Shown in pieces: positions 1-8,688 of a stretch of DNA of 64,000 nt (its first letter is position 1; every line of letters starts with the position of its first letter). Location: contig NZ_VFVY01000002.1 in NCBI RefSeq assembly GCF_006442315.1, positions 489,427 to 553,426 on the forward strand. The letters run 5' to 3'. The position numbers were made by a program, and so were the translations under genes. The notes under the pieces were generated by a model. That model did no database searches, was not told the origin of the DNA, and saw only the letters and a list, made by a program, of their open reading frames with translations. The stretch is from Mesorhizobium sp. B2-3-4 (lineage in GTDB: Bacteria; Pseudomonadota; Alphaproteobacteria; Rhizobiales; Rhizobiaceae).

Positions 1-2
1 AA

Positions 3-122
3 GGCCGCTTCAGGGTTTCGGTGGTGGCGACAGGGCTCGACCGTGCAATCGGCGAGGGCGATGTCGACGCGGGCATCGCGCACGGCCATCCGACGCCGCA
101 CACGCAGCGCACGCTCCAGTAG
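3..122 (+). CDS. C-terminal fragment of an FtsZ-like protein (5' end outside window)
   Basis: An open frame enters from the left edge and ends at TAG 120-122, giving about 39 residues. It begins with RFRVSVVATGLD, which resembles the strand near the end of the FtsZ C-terminal domain (typically RVSVVATGI). A short tail follows, ending HTQRTLQ. A conserved FtsZ C-terminal peptide is not obvious, so it may be the short second FtsZ found in some rhizobia rather than the main division protein. The fragment is very short, so the family call is tentative. It has no apparent functional link with the sugar genes that follow. Confidence 0.45.
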   Translation, partial: GRFRVSVVATGLDRAIGEGDVDAGIAHGHPTPHTQRTLQ

Positions 123-468
123 GAATCAGCCAGAGCCGCCCGACTATCCTCTCTCGGCCAGTTCCCAGCATCCGGACCGGCGTCCGCCGGGGTGTCGGCT
201 ATCAGGCGTTCGCGCGTCGAACTCAGTGCTGGCCCGGCTCGAGGCGCTGGCCGTGACATGTCGCGCTCTGCCTCATAATTTCAAGGAAAAACAAACGGTT
301 ATACAGGATCGAGTGCAAGGCTCCAGCTGACCTTGACGCTCGATCCCGGCCTTGCATGCGAGGGCCTTTCTGCGCGCCGGCATCAATTTGCGGGCCGCGG
401 CCGCTTGACTCCATCGCGCCTCTGTGAAAAATTTTGCATCAACTGATAAAAATATCAAAAGGGTGAAA
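123..468. other. Intergenic region upstream of the SorC-type regulator
   Basis: About 345 bases with no convincing gene. The short frames here have no SD and poor composition. Visible structure includes a small hairpin CGGAC-CGGC-GTCCG near 173-186 and a markedly AT-rich stretch from about 426 to 470, unlike the surrounding GC-rich DNA. That stretch carries the inverted repeat listed at 444-457 and probably the promoter of the regulator. Confidence 0.5.
444..457. promoter_or_regulatory. Inverted repeat TGATA-AAAA-TATCA, candidate operator
   Basis: A perfect 5-bp inverted repeat with a 4-bp spacer sits in an AT-rich patch just before the ATG at 469. Its position suggests autoregulation by the SorC-type protein encoded next. 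The same TGATA/TATCA half-sites recur upstream of the DeoR-type regulator at 13616-13634. Function is inferred from position only. Confidence 0.4.
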
Positions 469-1443
469 ATGGTAGGGTTCGGCAACGGCCTCTTGCGTGA
501 CGATGATGCCAGCATGGCGGCGCGTGCCGCCTGGCTTCATTACGCCGGCGGGCTGACCCAGTCCGAGGTCGCCAAGCGGCTGGGCCTGACCAGCCTCAAG
601 GCCCATCGCCTCATCACCAAGGCCAACCAGGAAGGCCTGGTGAAGGTCTATATCGACGGCGAAGTGTCCGAATGCGTCGAGCTCGAGGACGAGCTGTCGC
701 GCCGCTATGGCCTCGACTATTGCGAGGTGGTTCCGGATTTCGATTCCGAGGACCTGCCGCTCAAGGCGCTCGGCATTGCCGGCGCGCAGTTCCTCAAGCG
801 CGAGATCGAGCGCGGCGAAGAAGCGCTGATCGGCGTCGGCCATGGCCGCACGCTGGCTGCCTGCGTGGAGTATCTGCCGCGCACCACCACCGACCGCATC
901 CGCTTCGTCTCGCTGCTCGGCGGCCTGACGCGGAAATTTTCGGCCAACCCGCATGACGTCATTCACCGCCTCGCCGAGCGCACCGGCGCGGAAGCTTACG
1001 TCATGCCGGTGCCGATGTTCGCCAACACCGTCGAGGACCGCGCCGTGCTGCTCGGGCAGAAGGGGGTCAGCGAGATCCTGGACCTCGCCCGTTCGGCCGA
1101 TCTCCTGTTTGCCGGCATTGGCACGGCCGAACGCGAGGCGTCGCTGGTCGCCACCGGCATGATCGAAAAAGGCGAGATGGAGGAGATCCGCCGCAATGGC
1201 GGCGTCGGCGAACTGCTCGGCCATTTCTTCGACGAAGCCGGCAGGGCGGTGGCGACGACCGTTTCCAACCGGGCCCTGGCATTGACGCGCGAGGACATTG
1301 CCAGCCGCCGGATCGTCGCCGTTGCCGGCGGCAGGATCAAGGTTCGCGCCATCAAGTCGGTGCTGGAGGGGCGCTACCTCAAGGGCCTGATATCGGACGA
1401 GCGGACCGCGCGATCGCTCGTGGAAGAGACGCCGGTCGGGTAG
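469..1443 (+). CDS. eryD: SorC/DeoR-family sugar-binding transcriptional regulator (EryD-like)
   Basis: A 324-residue regulator. An N-terminal helix-turn-helix (WLHYAGGLTQSEVAKRLGLT, then KAHRLI) is followed by a sugar-phosphate effector domain of the SorC type with GVGHGRTL and FAGIGTAE loops. Length is close to Brucella EryD (about 316), the repressor of erythritol genes. I place the start at ATG 469: AAGGG precedes it by 5 bases, whereas an upstream GTG at 424 has no SD and would put the inverted repeat 444-457 inside the coding region. It stands 45 bases upstream of the transporter operon in the same direction, so it probably controls the transporter and erythritol enzymes. The family is certain; the EryD assignment comes from context. 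Confidence 0.65.
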   Translation: MVGFGNGLLRDDDASMAARAAWLHYAGGLTQSEVAKRLGLTSLKAHRLITKANQEGLVKVYIDGEVSECVELEDELSRRYGLDYCEVVPDFDSEDLPLKALGIAGAQFLKREIERGEEALIGVGHGRTLAACVEYLPRTTTDRIRFVSLLGGLTRKFSANPHDVIHRLAERTGAEAYVMPVPMFANTVEDRAVLLGQKGVSEILDLARSADLLFAGIGTAEREASLVATGMIEKGEMEEIRRNGGVGELLGHFFDEAGRAVATTVSNRALALTREDIASRRIVAVAGGRIKVRAIKSVLEGRYLKGLISDERTARSLVEETPVG

Positions 1444-1488
1444 CCGGCAACAGTCCAGTTGAAACTACCCTGTGGAGGAGAAGACGAA

Positions 1489-2934
1489 ATGCATGAGAAA
1501 GAGAAAGACCTCATAGACGCCTTCCTGCGCGGACAGGTCGACCGTCGCGGACTGATCAAGGGCCTGGGTGCCATGGGCCTTGCCGCCGGCACCGCCGGCA
1601 CGCTGCTCAATCTGGGCCAGACGCGCGCACTCGCCGCCGATTTCGACTGGCAGGCGCATAAGGGCAAGACCATCAAGCTCCTGCTCAACAAGCATCCCTA
1701 TGCCGATGCGATGATCGCCGACCTCGAGAACTTCAAGAAACTGACCGGCATGAACGTCGTCTATGACGTCTTCCCCGAAGACGTCTATTTCGACAAGGTG
1801 ACGGCGGCACTGTCGGCCAGCTCGCCCGAATACGACGCCTTCATGACCGGCGCCTACATGACCTGGACCTACGGCCCCGCCGGCTGGATCACCGATCTCA
1901 ACGAATGGATCAAGGACCCGGCCAAGACCAATCCGAACTATGCCTGGGACGATTTTCTGCCGGGCGTCAAATCGTCCTGCGCCTGGAACGGCAAGCCCGG
2001 CGGCGCGCTCGGTTCCGAAGATGCCAAGCAGTGGTGCATTCCGTGGGCCTTCGAGCAGAACAACATCACCTACAACAAGGGCATGTTCGACAAGGCCGGC
2101 GTCGGCGTTCCCGGCAATATGGACGAGATGATCACCACCGCGGCCAAGCTGCAGAAGGACATTGGCGGCGGTGTCTACGGCATCGGCGTGCGCGGCTCGC
2201 GCTCCTGGGCGACGATCCATCCGGGCTTCCTCTCGGCCTATGCCAACTTCAACGAGAAGGATCTGACCGTTTCCGCCGATGGCAAGCTCGCGGCGGCGAT
2301 GAACACGGCCGGCTCCAAGGCCTTCCATGCCAAATGGGTGCAGATGATCCAGGAGAGCGGCCCCAAGGACTGGTCGACCTACACCTGGTACCAGGTCGGC
2401 ACCGATCTCGGCGCCGGCGCCTCGGCGATGATCTTCGACGCCGACTGCCTCGGCTACTTCATGAATGGCGGCGATAACAAGATGGCCGGCAAGCTCGCCT
2501 ATGCCGCCTTCACCGCCAATCCGGAAGCCAAGGCCTCGACCCCCAACATCTGGATCTGGTCGCTGGCGATGTCCAACTTTTCCAAGGACAAGGACGCGAC
2601 CTGGTACTTCCTGCAATGGGCTTCCGGCCCCGAGCACGGCCTGTTCGGCGCCACCAAGATGGACTTCGTCGATCCGGTCCGCCAGTCGGTGTGGAAGGAC
2701 GAGATGTTCCGCGAGAAGCTGAACAAGAGCTACCCCGGCTATGTCGAGATGTTCGACGCGTCGGCGGCCGGCGCCTCGATCAAGTTCACCGCGCAGCCGT
2801 TGTTCTTCGACCTCACCACCGAATGGGCGGCGACGCTGCAGAAGATGGTGGCCAAGGAAGTGCCGGTCGACGAGGGTCTCGACAAGCTGGCCGAGAGCAT
2901 CAACGGCCAGCTCAAGGAAGCCGGTCTCGGTTAA
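1489..2934 (+). CDS. ABC sugar/polyol transporter, periplasmic substrate-binding protein
   Basis: A 481-residue solute-binding protein of the family 1 (MalE/UgpB-like) type. The N-terminus contains DRRGLIKGLGAMG followed by a hydrophobic stretch, resembling a twin-arginine signal, with probable cleavage near ALAADF. The start at ATG 1489 has a strong SD, GGAGGAG, 8 bases upstream. It is the first of five transporter genes (SBP, two permeases, two ATPases), the composition of the rhizobial Mpt importer for erythritol, ribitol and L-arabitol and of the GlpSTPQUV glycerol importer. With eryABC downstream, a polyol such as erythritol is the likely ligand. Exact specificity cannot be read from sequence. 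Confidence 0.8.
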   Translation: MHEKEKDLIDAFLRGQVDRRGLIKGLGAMGLAAGTAGTLLNLGQTRALAADFDWQAHKGKTIKLLLNKHPYADAMIADLENFKKLTGMNVVYDVFPEDVYFDKVTAALSASSPEYDAFMTGAYMTWTYGPAGWITDLNEWIKDPAKTNPNYAWDDFLPGVKSSCAWNGKPGGALGSEDAKQWCIPWAFEQNNITYNKGMFDKAGVGVPGNMDEMITTAAKLQKDIGGGVYGIGVRGSRSWATIHPGFLSAYANFNEKDLTVSADGKLAAAMNTAGSKAFHAKWVQMIQESGPKDWSTYTWYQVGTDLGAGASAMIFDADCLGYFMNGGDNKMAGKLAYAAFTANPEAKASTPNIWIWSLAMSNFSKDKDATWYFLQWASGPEHGLFGATKMDFVDPVRQSVWKDEMFREKLNKSYPGYVEMFDASAAGASIKFTAQPLFFDLTTEWAATLQKMVAKEVPVDEGLDKLAESINGQLKEAGLG

Positions 2935-2944
2935 GTCGCAACGC

Positions 2945-2971
2945 GGGCCGGTCTGCCTGGTGGGCCGGCCC
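2945..2971 (+). other. Intercistronic hairpin after the SBP gene
   Basis: GGGCCGG and CCGGCCC form 7-bp arms around a 13-base loop, starting 11 bases after the SBP stop and without a T-tract. Such hairpins commonly protect SBP mRNA and lower expression of the downstream permeases. The 158-base gap to the next gene otherwise holds nothing obvious. Confidence 0.4.
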
Positions 2972-3092
2972 TCGTCACACCTTTCAAGCTTGCGATGCGG
3001 TGCCGCTAGGTGACCGCCATTTCGCCCGACCGGTCGCCTTGCTCCCTTAGGCGGCCGGCAGGGCGAAGCGACAGCAACAACGGAGCAGCTCG

Positions 3093-4016
3093 ATGACTGC
3101 GGTGGTATCGCAAAGGCCCAAGCCGTCGGGCTTCAGGATCAGCAAGAAGGTGCTGCCCTATGTGCTCAGCCTGCCGGCCCTGCTGGTCTGCATCGGCATC
3201 CTGATCCCGTTCCTGACCTCGGTGGTCTATTCATTCCAGCGCTACCGGCTGAGCCAGCCCTGGGCCCGGCAGTTCAATTGGGGCGACAATTACATCTCCT
3301 TCTTCACCGATCCGAAGTTCTGGAACACGCTCAAGGTCTCGCTGCTTTACGCAGGCACCACCGTCGTGCTGGAACTGCTGCTCGGCCTCGCCATCGCCCT
3401 GCTTTTGCAGAAGCGCTCGACGCTCAACAATTTCATCTCGATCATGCTTTTGATGCCGCTGATGACGGCGCCAGCACTCGCCGCGCTGATGTGGAAGCTG
3501 ATGACCAATCCCGGCTTCGGTGTGCTGAGCTATCTCGCCAGCCTGATCGGGCTGCAGGATTTCCGCTGGGCCTCGTCGCCGTCGACGGCGTTGTTTACCG
3601 TGGTGCTGGTCGACATCTGGGTCTACACGCCCTTCATCATGATCCTGCTGCTCGCAGGCCTGCGCAGCCTGCCGACGCAGCCCTTCGAGGCGGCAGCACT
3701 CGATGGCGTGCCGAGGAGCTTCGTCTTCTTCCGCATCACGCTGCCGATGCTGACGCCCTACATCCTGACGGCGACCTTGTTCCGGCTGCTCGATTCCATC
3801 CAGCAGTTCGACATCATTTATGCAATGACCCAGGGTGGGCCGGGCGACACGCTGACCGTCTTCCAGGTCGAGGCGTATCTGAACTTCTTCCAATCGACCA
3901 ATGTCGGCCGCTCGGCGGCGCTGATGATCATCCTGTGGGCGATCACCTACTTCCTCTCCAACATCTTCATCAAGAATTGGCTGCGGCTGCGCGAACGCGC
4001 CCGTGGCCAGGCATAG
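3093..4016 (+). CDS. ABC sugar/polyol transporter permease (MalF/UgpA type)
   Basis: A 307-residue inner-membrane protein with about six hydrophobic segments, the first at YVLSLPALLVCIGILIPFLT. The EAA-type loop that docks the ATPase reads FEAAALDGVPRSFVFFRITLPML, around residues 200-222. It belongs to the MalF/UgpA-like binding-protein-dependent permeases. It would pair with the permease 9 bases downstream to form a heterodimeric channel. The gene follows the SBP gene after a 158-base gap containing a hairpin and is probably co-transcribed with it. Confidence 0.85.
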   Translation: MTAVVSQRPKPSGFRISKKVLPYVLSLPALLVCIGILIPFLTSVVYSFQRYRLSQPWARQFNWGDNYISFFTDPKFWNTLKVSLLYAGTTVVLELLLGLAIALLLQKRSTLNNFISIMLLMPLMTAPALAALMWKLMTNPGFGVLSYLASLIGLQDFRWASSPSTALFTVVLVDIWVYTPFIMILLLAGLRSLPTQPFEAAALDGVPRSFVFFRITLPMLTPYILTATLFRLLDSIQQFDIIYAMTQGGPGDTLTVFQVEAYLNFFQSTNVGRSAALMIILWAITYFLSNIFIKNWLRLRERARGQA

Positions 4017-4025
4017 GAGGCGGCA

Positions 4026-4883
4026 ATGGAACACACCTCCTTGCTCGAACGCATCCTGCGCGGCGTGGCGCTGACGCTGGTGGTCATTTTCTTCATGTTC
4101 CCGATCCTCTGGATCTTCATGATGTCGTTCCAGACCAACGAGACCATCCTGCGCATTCCGCCGCAGCTTATCTTCGAACCGACGCTCGCCAACTACACGG
4201 CGCTGATCACCGGCAAGCTGATGACGGCCGCCGGCACGCTCGACATCGCTTTCATGCGCAATCTCTGGAACTCGGTGTTCCTGTCGGTGACTTCGGTCGC
4301 GGTGTCGCTGCTGCTCGGCGTTCCCGCCGCCTATGCCTTCGCGCGCCACAAATTCCGCGGCTCGGAGGACATCGCCTTCACGCTTTTGTCGTTCAAGTTC
4401 GCGCCCGCGCTTCTGGTTCTGTTGCCGCTGACCCTCTATTTCCAGAAGCTTGGCCTCGCCAACACCTATTTCGGGCTGATCTGGGTCTATCAGCTGATCT
4501 GCCTGCCGCTGATCCTGTGGATCGTGCGCGGCTATTTCGAGGATATCCCGGCCGACATCGAATATGCCTACCGCATCGGCGGCCATTCCTGGTTCGCCAC
4601 CTTCCGCAAGATCGCGCTGCCGCTCGCCGGCCCCGGCATCGCGGCCGCCGGCCTGCTCGCCTTCATCTTCGCCTGGAACAATTTCGTCTTCGCGCTGGTG
4701 CTGGCCTCGGCCGACAAGCAGCCGGTGACGGTCGGCGCGCTTGCCTTCATCACCTCCTCGGGCATTCAATACGGCCAGATCTCGGCGGCCATCGTGCTGT
4801 CGATTACGCCGACGCTGGCGCTCGCCCTCTATGCGCAGCGCTATCTCGTCGAAGGCCTCTCGCTTGGCGCGGTGAAAGGATAG
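4026..4883 (+). CDS. ABC sugar/polyol transporter permease (MalG/UgpE type)
   Basis: A 285-residue integral membrane protein of the MalG/UgpE type. The N-terminal segment VALTLVVIFFMFPILWIFMMSF is hydrophobic, and the EAA-like loop DIEYAYRIGGHSWFATFRKIALPL lies near residues 178-201. An AGGAGG SD lies just before the ATG. Only 2 bases separate its stop from the start of the first ATPase gene, so translation is likely coupled. It forms the second half of the importer channel. Confidence 0.85.
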   Translation: MEHTSLLERILRGVALTLVVIFFMFPILWIFMMSFQTNETILRIPPQLIFEPTLANYTALITGKLMTAAGTLDIAFMRNLWNSVFLSVTSVAVSLLLGVPAAYAFARHKFRGSEDIAFTLLSFKFAPALLVLLPLTLYFQKLGLANTYFGLIWVYQLICLPLILWIVRGYFEDIPADIEYAYRIGGHSWFATFRKIALPLAGPGIAAAGLLAFIFAWNNFVFALVLASADKQPVTVGALAFITSSGIQYGQISAAIVLSITPTLALALYAQRYLVEGLSLGAVKG

Positions 4884-4885
4884 AT

Positions 4886-6004
4886 ATGGCCAGCCTCGAA
4901 CTCAAAAACGTCGTCAAGCGCTACAAGAGCCAGACCGTCCTCGACAATCTGTCGTTGACGGTTGCCGATGGCGAAACCCTCGTGCTGTTCGGCCCGTCGG
5001 GCGCCGGCAAGACGGTGCTGCTGCGGCTGGTGGCCGGCGTCATCGATCCGGATGAAGGCAGGATCTTCATCGGCGGCGAGGACATGACCGATGTCGATGC
5101 GGAGTTTCGCGGCGTCGGCATGGCCTTCCAGAACTTCGCGCTGTTTCCGCATATGAGCGCCTTCGACAACATCGCCACGCCGCTCGAGGCCAAGCGTTCC
5201 TCGCCGAGCGCGATCAAGGCCGGCGTTGAAAGCGTCGCCAAACTGCTCAAGATCGCCCATGTGCTCTCCCACAAGCCGCGCGCGCTCTCCAACGGCCAGA
5301 AACAGCGCACCGCGCTCGCCCGCGCGCTGGTGGGCTCGCCGCCGCTGCTGCTGCTCGACGATCCCTTGCGCAATGTCGACGCCAAGCTGCGCTTCGAGAT
5401 GCGGCTGGAGCTGCCGAGGCTGCTTGCCGATCGTGGCGCGACCGTCGTCTACGTCACCCAGGACTACAAGGAAGCCATGGCGCTCGGCGACCGCATCGCC
5501 GTCATGTCGCAAGGTGTCATCCGGCAACTCGGCACGCCCGAGCAGATCTATCGCGAGCCGGCCAGTATCGAGATCGCGCGGCTGTTCGGCGATCCGACCA
5601 TCAACCTGCTCGACGTCAAGCCGGCGCGCGATGCCAGGGGGGTCTATGTCGGCCTGTCCAATGTCCAGGTCCATCTCGACGAGGCTCCCGAGACCGCCAT
5701 CGGCCGCGACTGCGTCATCGGGCTGAGGCCGGAGGCGCTGCATTTCGCCGAGGACAACGAACCAGGCGCCATTCCGGTGACGGTCGAGGCAGAGACGCCG
5801 CTCAACGAAAAGATCGTCACCCTGGTGCGCACCGTGCGCGGCCGTGAAATCCTGGTCTCGCGCCCGGCCGGAGCGCCGGGCCGCAGCGAAGGCAAGGCTC
5901 ATATCGCCGTCGACGGCAAGAGCGCCTTGCTGTTCGATCAGGCGAGCGGCGAGCGCATCGGCGCCAAGAATGTCGTCAAACTGCGCAATGGAGAAGCGGC
6001 ATGA
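4886..6004 (+). CDS. ABC transporter ATPase 1, with atypical catalytic residues
   Basis: A 372-residue MalK-like ATPase with a C-terminal regulatory (TOBE-like) domain. Walker A is GPSGAGKT at 36-43 and the Q-loop Q82 is present. Three positions depart from consensus. The signature is LSNGQ (134-138) rather than LSGGQ, the Walker B catalytic Glu is Asp (LLLLDD, D159), and the switch His is Gln (YVTQDY, Q192). It overlaps the next ATPase gene by ATGA. With that partner it probably forms an asymmetric heterodimer with one weak ATP site, as seen in other rhizobial importers with two different ATPases. Confidence 0.85.
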   Translation: MASLELKNVVKRYKSQTVLDNLSLTVADGETLVLFGPSGAGKTVLLRLVAGVIDPDEGRIFIGGEDMTDVDAEFRGVGMAFQNFALFPHMSAFDNIATPLEAKRSSPSAIKAGVESVAKLLKIAHVLSHKPRALSNGQKQRTALARALVGSPPLLLLDDPLRNVDAKLRFEMRLELPRLLADRGATVVYVTQDYKEAMALGDRIAVMSQGVIRQLGTPEQIYREPASIEIARLFGDPTINLLDVKPARDARGVYVGLSNVQVHLDEAPETAIGRDCVIGLRPEALHFAEDNEPGAIPVTVEAETPLNEKIVTLVRTVRGREILVSRPAGAPGRSEGKAHIAVDGKSALLFDQASGERIGAKNVVKLRNGEAA

Positions 6005-7125
6005 GCCCAACCGCACTCACAATATCGGGCGTCGACAAGTTCTATGGTCCGATCGACAGGGGCGTTCACGCCGTCAAGAACCTGACGATGGAAATCGGCA
6101 AGGGCGAGATCGTGGCGCTGCTCGGCTCGTCCGGCTGCGGCAAGACCTCGACCTTGCGCATGGTCGCCGGCTTCGAGGAGGTCTCGCGCGGTGCGATCGC
6201 GGTCGCCGGCCGCCAGGTCCATACCTTGCCGCCGGTCAGGCGCAACGTGGCAATGGCCTTCGAGGGTTATTCGCTCTATCCGCCGCTCACCGTGCGAGAG
6301 AACATGGCCTTCGCGCTCAAGGCCGCCCGGCTGCCCAGGAGCGAGGTCGATGCAAGGGTCGCCAGCATCGCCAAGCTGCTCGAGATCGAGGATATACTTG
6401 AGCGTTACCCCAGCTCCATCTCCGGCGGCCAGCAGCAGCGCGCCAGCCTTGGCCGGGCGCTGATCCGCGAGGCCGACCTGCATCTGCTCGACGAGCCGAT
6501 GGGACAGCTCGAACCGCAGCTTCGCGCCGTGCTGCGCGGCCGCATCAAGCACTTCATCAAGGAGCGCGGCCTGACCGCGATCCTGGTCACGCACGATCAG
6601 ACCGAGGCCAATGCGCTCGCCGACCGCATCGCGGTGATGGAAGGCGGCGTGCTGCAGCAATTCGACACGCCGGACCGGATCAAGGAGCGCCCGGCCAACC
6701 TGTTCACCGGGACCTTCGTCGGCGAGCCGCCGATGAACGTCTTCGAAGCCTTTGTAGGCACGGCGCACGACAGGATCAATCTCAGGCTCCCCGACGGCCT
6801 GTCGCTCGACTACGACAGGAATGCCTTCAGCGGCCCGGTCCGCGACCAGTTGCTCAGCCGCGAGCGGGTCGTCATCGGCATCAGGCCCTACGCGGTTCGG
6901 CGCTCGAAAGACGGTGTTCCCGCCACGGTGTTGGCCAATCAATGGCTCGGCGATCAGACCCATATCGCCGCCGATTTCGCCGGCGGCTCGCTGGTTCTGG
7001 TCGAGCATGACCGCACGCGGCTCGACCTCGGAGCGCCGATCAAGGTCAGCATCGATCCGAAAAACCTGCATGTTTTCGACCAGGCGAGCGGCAAGGCCAT
7101 CTCGCACGGCATGGAGCTCGCGTGA
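6001..7125 (+). CDS. ABC transporter ATPase 2 (partner of ATPase 1)
   Basis: A 374-residue MalK-like ATPase. Walker A is GSSGCGKT (42-49), the signature ISGGQ (140-144), Walker B LHLLDE with the catalytic Glu intact (E165), and the switch His is present (H198). The Q-loop Gln is replaced by Glu (AFEGYSLYP, E88) and the D-loop reads GQLE instead of the usual SNLD. It starts inside the end of ATPase 1 through an ATGA overlap and hands over to the kinase gene by a TGATG junction, so the transporter and catabolic genes form one translationally coupled operon. Confidence 0.85.
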   Translation: MSPTALTISGVDKFYGPIDRGVHAVKNLTMEIGKGEIVALLGSSGCGKTSTLRMVAGFEEVSRGAIAVAGRQVHTLPPVRRNVAMAFEGYSLYPPLTVRENMAFALKAARLPRSEVDARVASIAKLLEIEDILERYPSSISGGQQQRASLGRALIREADLHLLDEPMGQLEPQLRAVLRGRIKHFIKERGLTAILVTHDQTEANALADRIAVMEGGVLQQFDTPDRIKERPANLFTGTFVGEPPMNVFEAFVGTAHDRINLRLPDGLSLDYDRNAFSGPVRDQLLSRERVVIGIRPYAVRRSKDGVPATVLANQWLGDQTHIAADFAGGSLVLVEHDRTRLDLGAPIKVSIDPKNLHVFDQASGKAISHGMELA

Positions 7126-8678
7126 TGCGTGACCTTCTGATCGGCATCGACGCCGGCACCTCGGTCATCAAGTCCATCGCCTTCGACACGAAGGGCCGGC
7201 AGATTGCCGCCGCGGCTACGCCGAACCATTATGAGACGCTGCCGGGCGGCGGCGCCGAGCAGGATCTGGCCCGCACATGGGCCGATGCCGCCACGACGCT
7301 CCGCCAGCTTGCCGACAAGGTGCCCGATCTCGCCAGCCGGACCGTCGCCATCGCGGTGACCGGGCAGGGCGACGGCACCTGGCTGATCGACGCCAAGGGC
7401 GAGCCGGTGGCCAAGGGCTGGCTCTGGCTCGACGCGCGCGCGGCCGGTGTCGTCGAGGAAATCCGCGCACGGCCGGAAGACCGGCTGCGCTTCGAGAAGA
7501 CCGGTAGCGGGCTAGCCGCCTGCCAGCAGGGCTCGCAGTTCGTCTTCATGAAGCGCACCATGCCAGAAATGCTCGGCAAGGCCGCGACCGCCTTCCACTG
7601 CAAGGACTGGCTCTACTTCAAGCTGACAGGCGAACGTGCGACGGATCCGTCCGAAGGCACCTTCACCTTCGGCGATTTCCGCACCCGCGACTATAATGAG
7701 GATGTGCTGGACGTGCTCGGCGTTGGCCACCTCAGGCACCTGCTGCCGCCGATCGTCGACGGCACCAGGCATAGCGCCGGGCTGTCGGCTGCCGCCGCTG
7801 GCGTCACCGGAATGCTTGCCGGGACGCCCGTCGTGCTCGGCTATGTCGATGTCGTCTGCACCGCGCTCGGCGCCGGCCTCCTCGACCGCGAGCGCAGGCC
7901 CGGCTGCTCTATCATCGGTTCGACCGGTATGCATATGCGGCTGGCCGAGACCCCCGACGATGTGCAGCTCAACGAGGCCAAGACCGGCTACACCATGGCG
8001 ATGCCGGCGCCCGGCGTGTTCGCGCAGATGCAGTCCAACATGGCGGCAACGCTCAACATCGACTGGGTGCTGGGGCTTGCCTCCGGCATTCTCGCCTCGC
8101 AGGGCATCACCCGCAGCAATGGCGAGATGATCGCGCTGGTCGACGCCTGGATATCGGCCTCGCGACCGGCGTCGCTGCTCTACCAGCCCTATGTCTCGGA
8201 AGCCGGCGAGCGCGGCCCGTTCGTCGATGCCAATGCCAGGGCAGGCTTCGTCGGTATTTCCTCGCGCCACGGCTACGCCGACCTGGTGCGCGCTGTCTTC
8301 GAAGGCCTGGCCTTCGCCGCGCGCGACTGCTACGCCGCCATGGGGCCGCTGCCGCGCGAAATCCGGCTGACCGGCGGCGCCGCCAGAAGCCCGGCGCTGC
8401 GCAAGATCCTGGGTGCGGCCATCGGCGCCGACACGCGCACCAGCGCGCGCGAGGAGGCGGGTGCGGCCGGCGCGGCGATGATCGCCGCGGTCTGCGTCGG
8501 CCAATACGCTTCCATGGACGACTGCGTCGGCGAATGGGTGACGCCGCTGCTTGGCGAGGCCGAACCGAGCGACCCGGACTTGGCCGCGATCTACGACAGG
8601 ATGACCCCATCCTACATGCTGGCGCACCAGGCCCTGCGGCCGGTCTGGCGCGCCATGGCGACATCGCAGGAAAATTGA
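7125..8678 (+). CDS. eryA: Erythritol kinase (FGGY family)
   Basis: A 517-residue FGGY-family carbohydrate kinase. The N-terminal phosphate-binding motif is GIDAGTSVIKSIAF. The C-terminal ATP-binding region includes RLTGGAARSPALRKILG-type sequence and GAAGAAMIAA. Length and motifs fit Brucella EryA (about 519), which phosphorylates erythritol to D-erythritol 1-phosphate. The ATG at 7125 overlaps the preceding stop (TGATG); a GTG one codon earlier is less likely. With eryB, eryC, eryH and eryI in the window the substrate is probably erythritol. A related role on another tetritol or pentitol is not excluded. Confidence 0.75.
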   Translation: MRDLLIGIDAGTSVIKSIAFDTKGRQIAAAATPNHYETLPGGGAEQDLARTWADAATTLRQLADKVPDLASRTVAIAVTGQGDGTWLIDAKGEPVAKGWLWLDARAAGVVEEIRARPEDRLRFEKTGSGLAACQQGSQFVFMKRTMPEMLGKAATAFHCKDWLYFKLTGERATDPSEGTFTFGDFRTRDYNEDVLDVLGVGHLRHLLPPIVDGTRHSAGLSAAAAGVTGMLAGTPVVLGYVDVVCTALGAGLLDRERRPGCSIIGSTGMHMRLAETPDDVQLNEAKTGYTMAMPAPGVFAQMQSNMAATLNIDWVLGLASGILASQGITRSNGEMIALVDAWISASRPASLLYQPYVSEAGERGPFVDANARAGFVGISSRHGYADLVRAVFEGLAFAARDCYAAMGPLPREIRLTGGAARSPALRKILGAAIGADTRTSAREEAGAAGAAMIAAVCVGQYASMDDCVGEWVTPLLGEAEPSDPDLAAIYDRMTPSYMLAHQALRPVWRAMATSQEN

Positions 8679-8688
8679 GAAGTCGAGT

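Noticed and set aside
424..468. GTG 424 as the start of the SorC-type regulator
   Set aside because: No SD, and it would place an AT-rich inverted repeat inside the coding region. ATG 469 has a better SD and gives the family length.
3231..4769. Long minus-strand open frame (about 512 codons) opposite the two permease genes
   Set aside because: Its translation is rich in Gln, Arg, His and Asp with no domain or membrane pattern, and it mirrors the codon bias of genuine permease genes on the plus strand.
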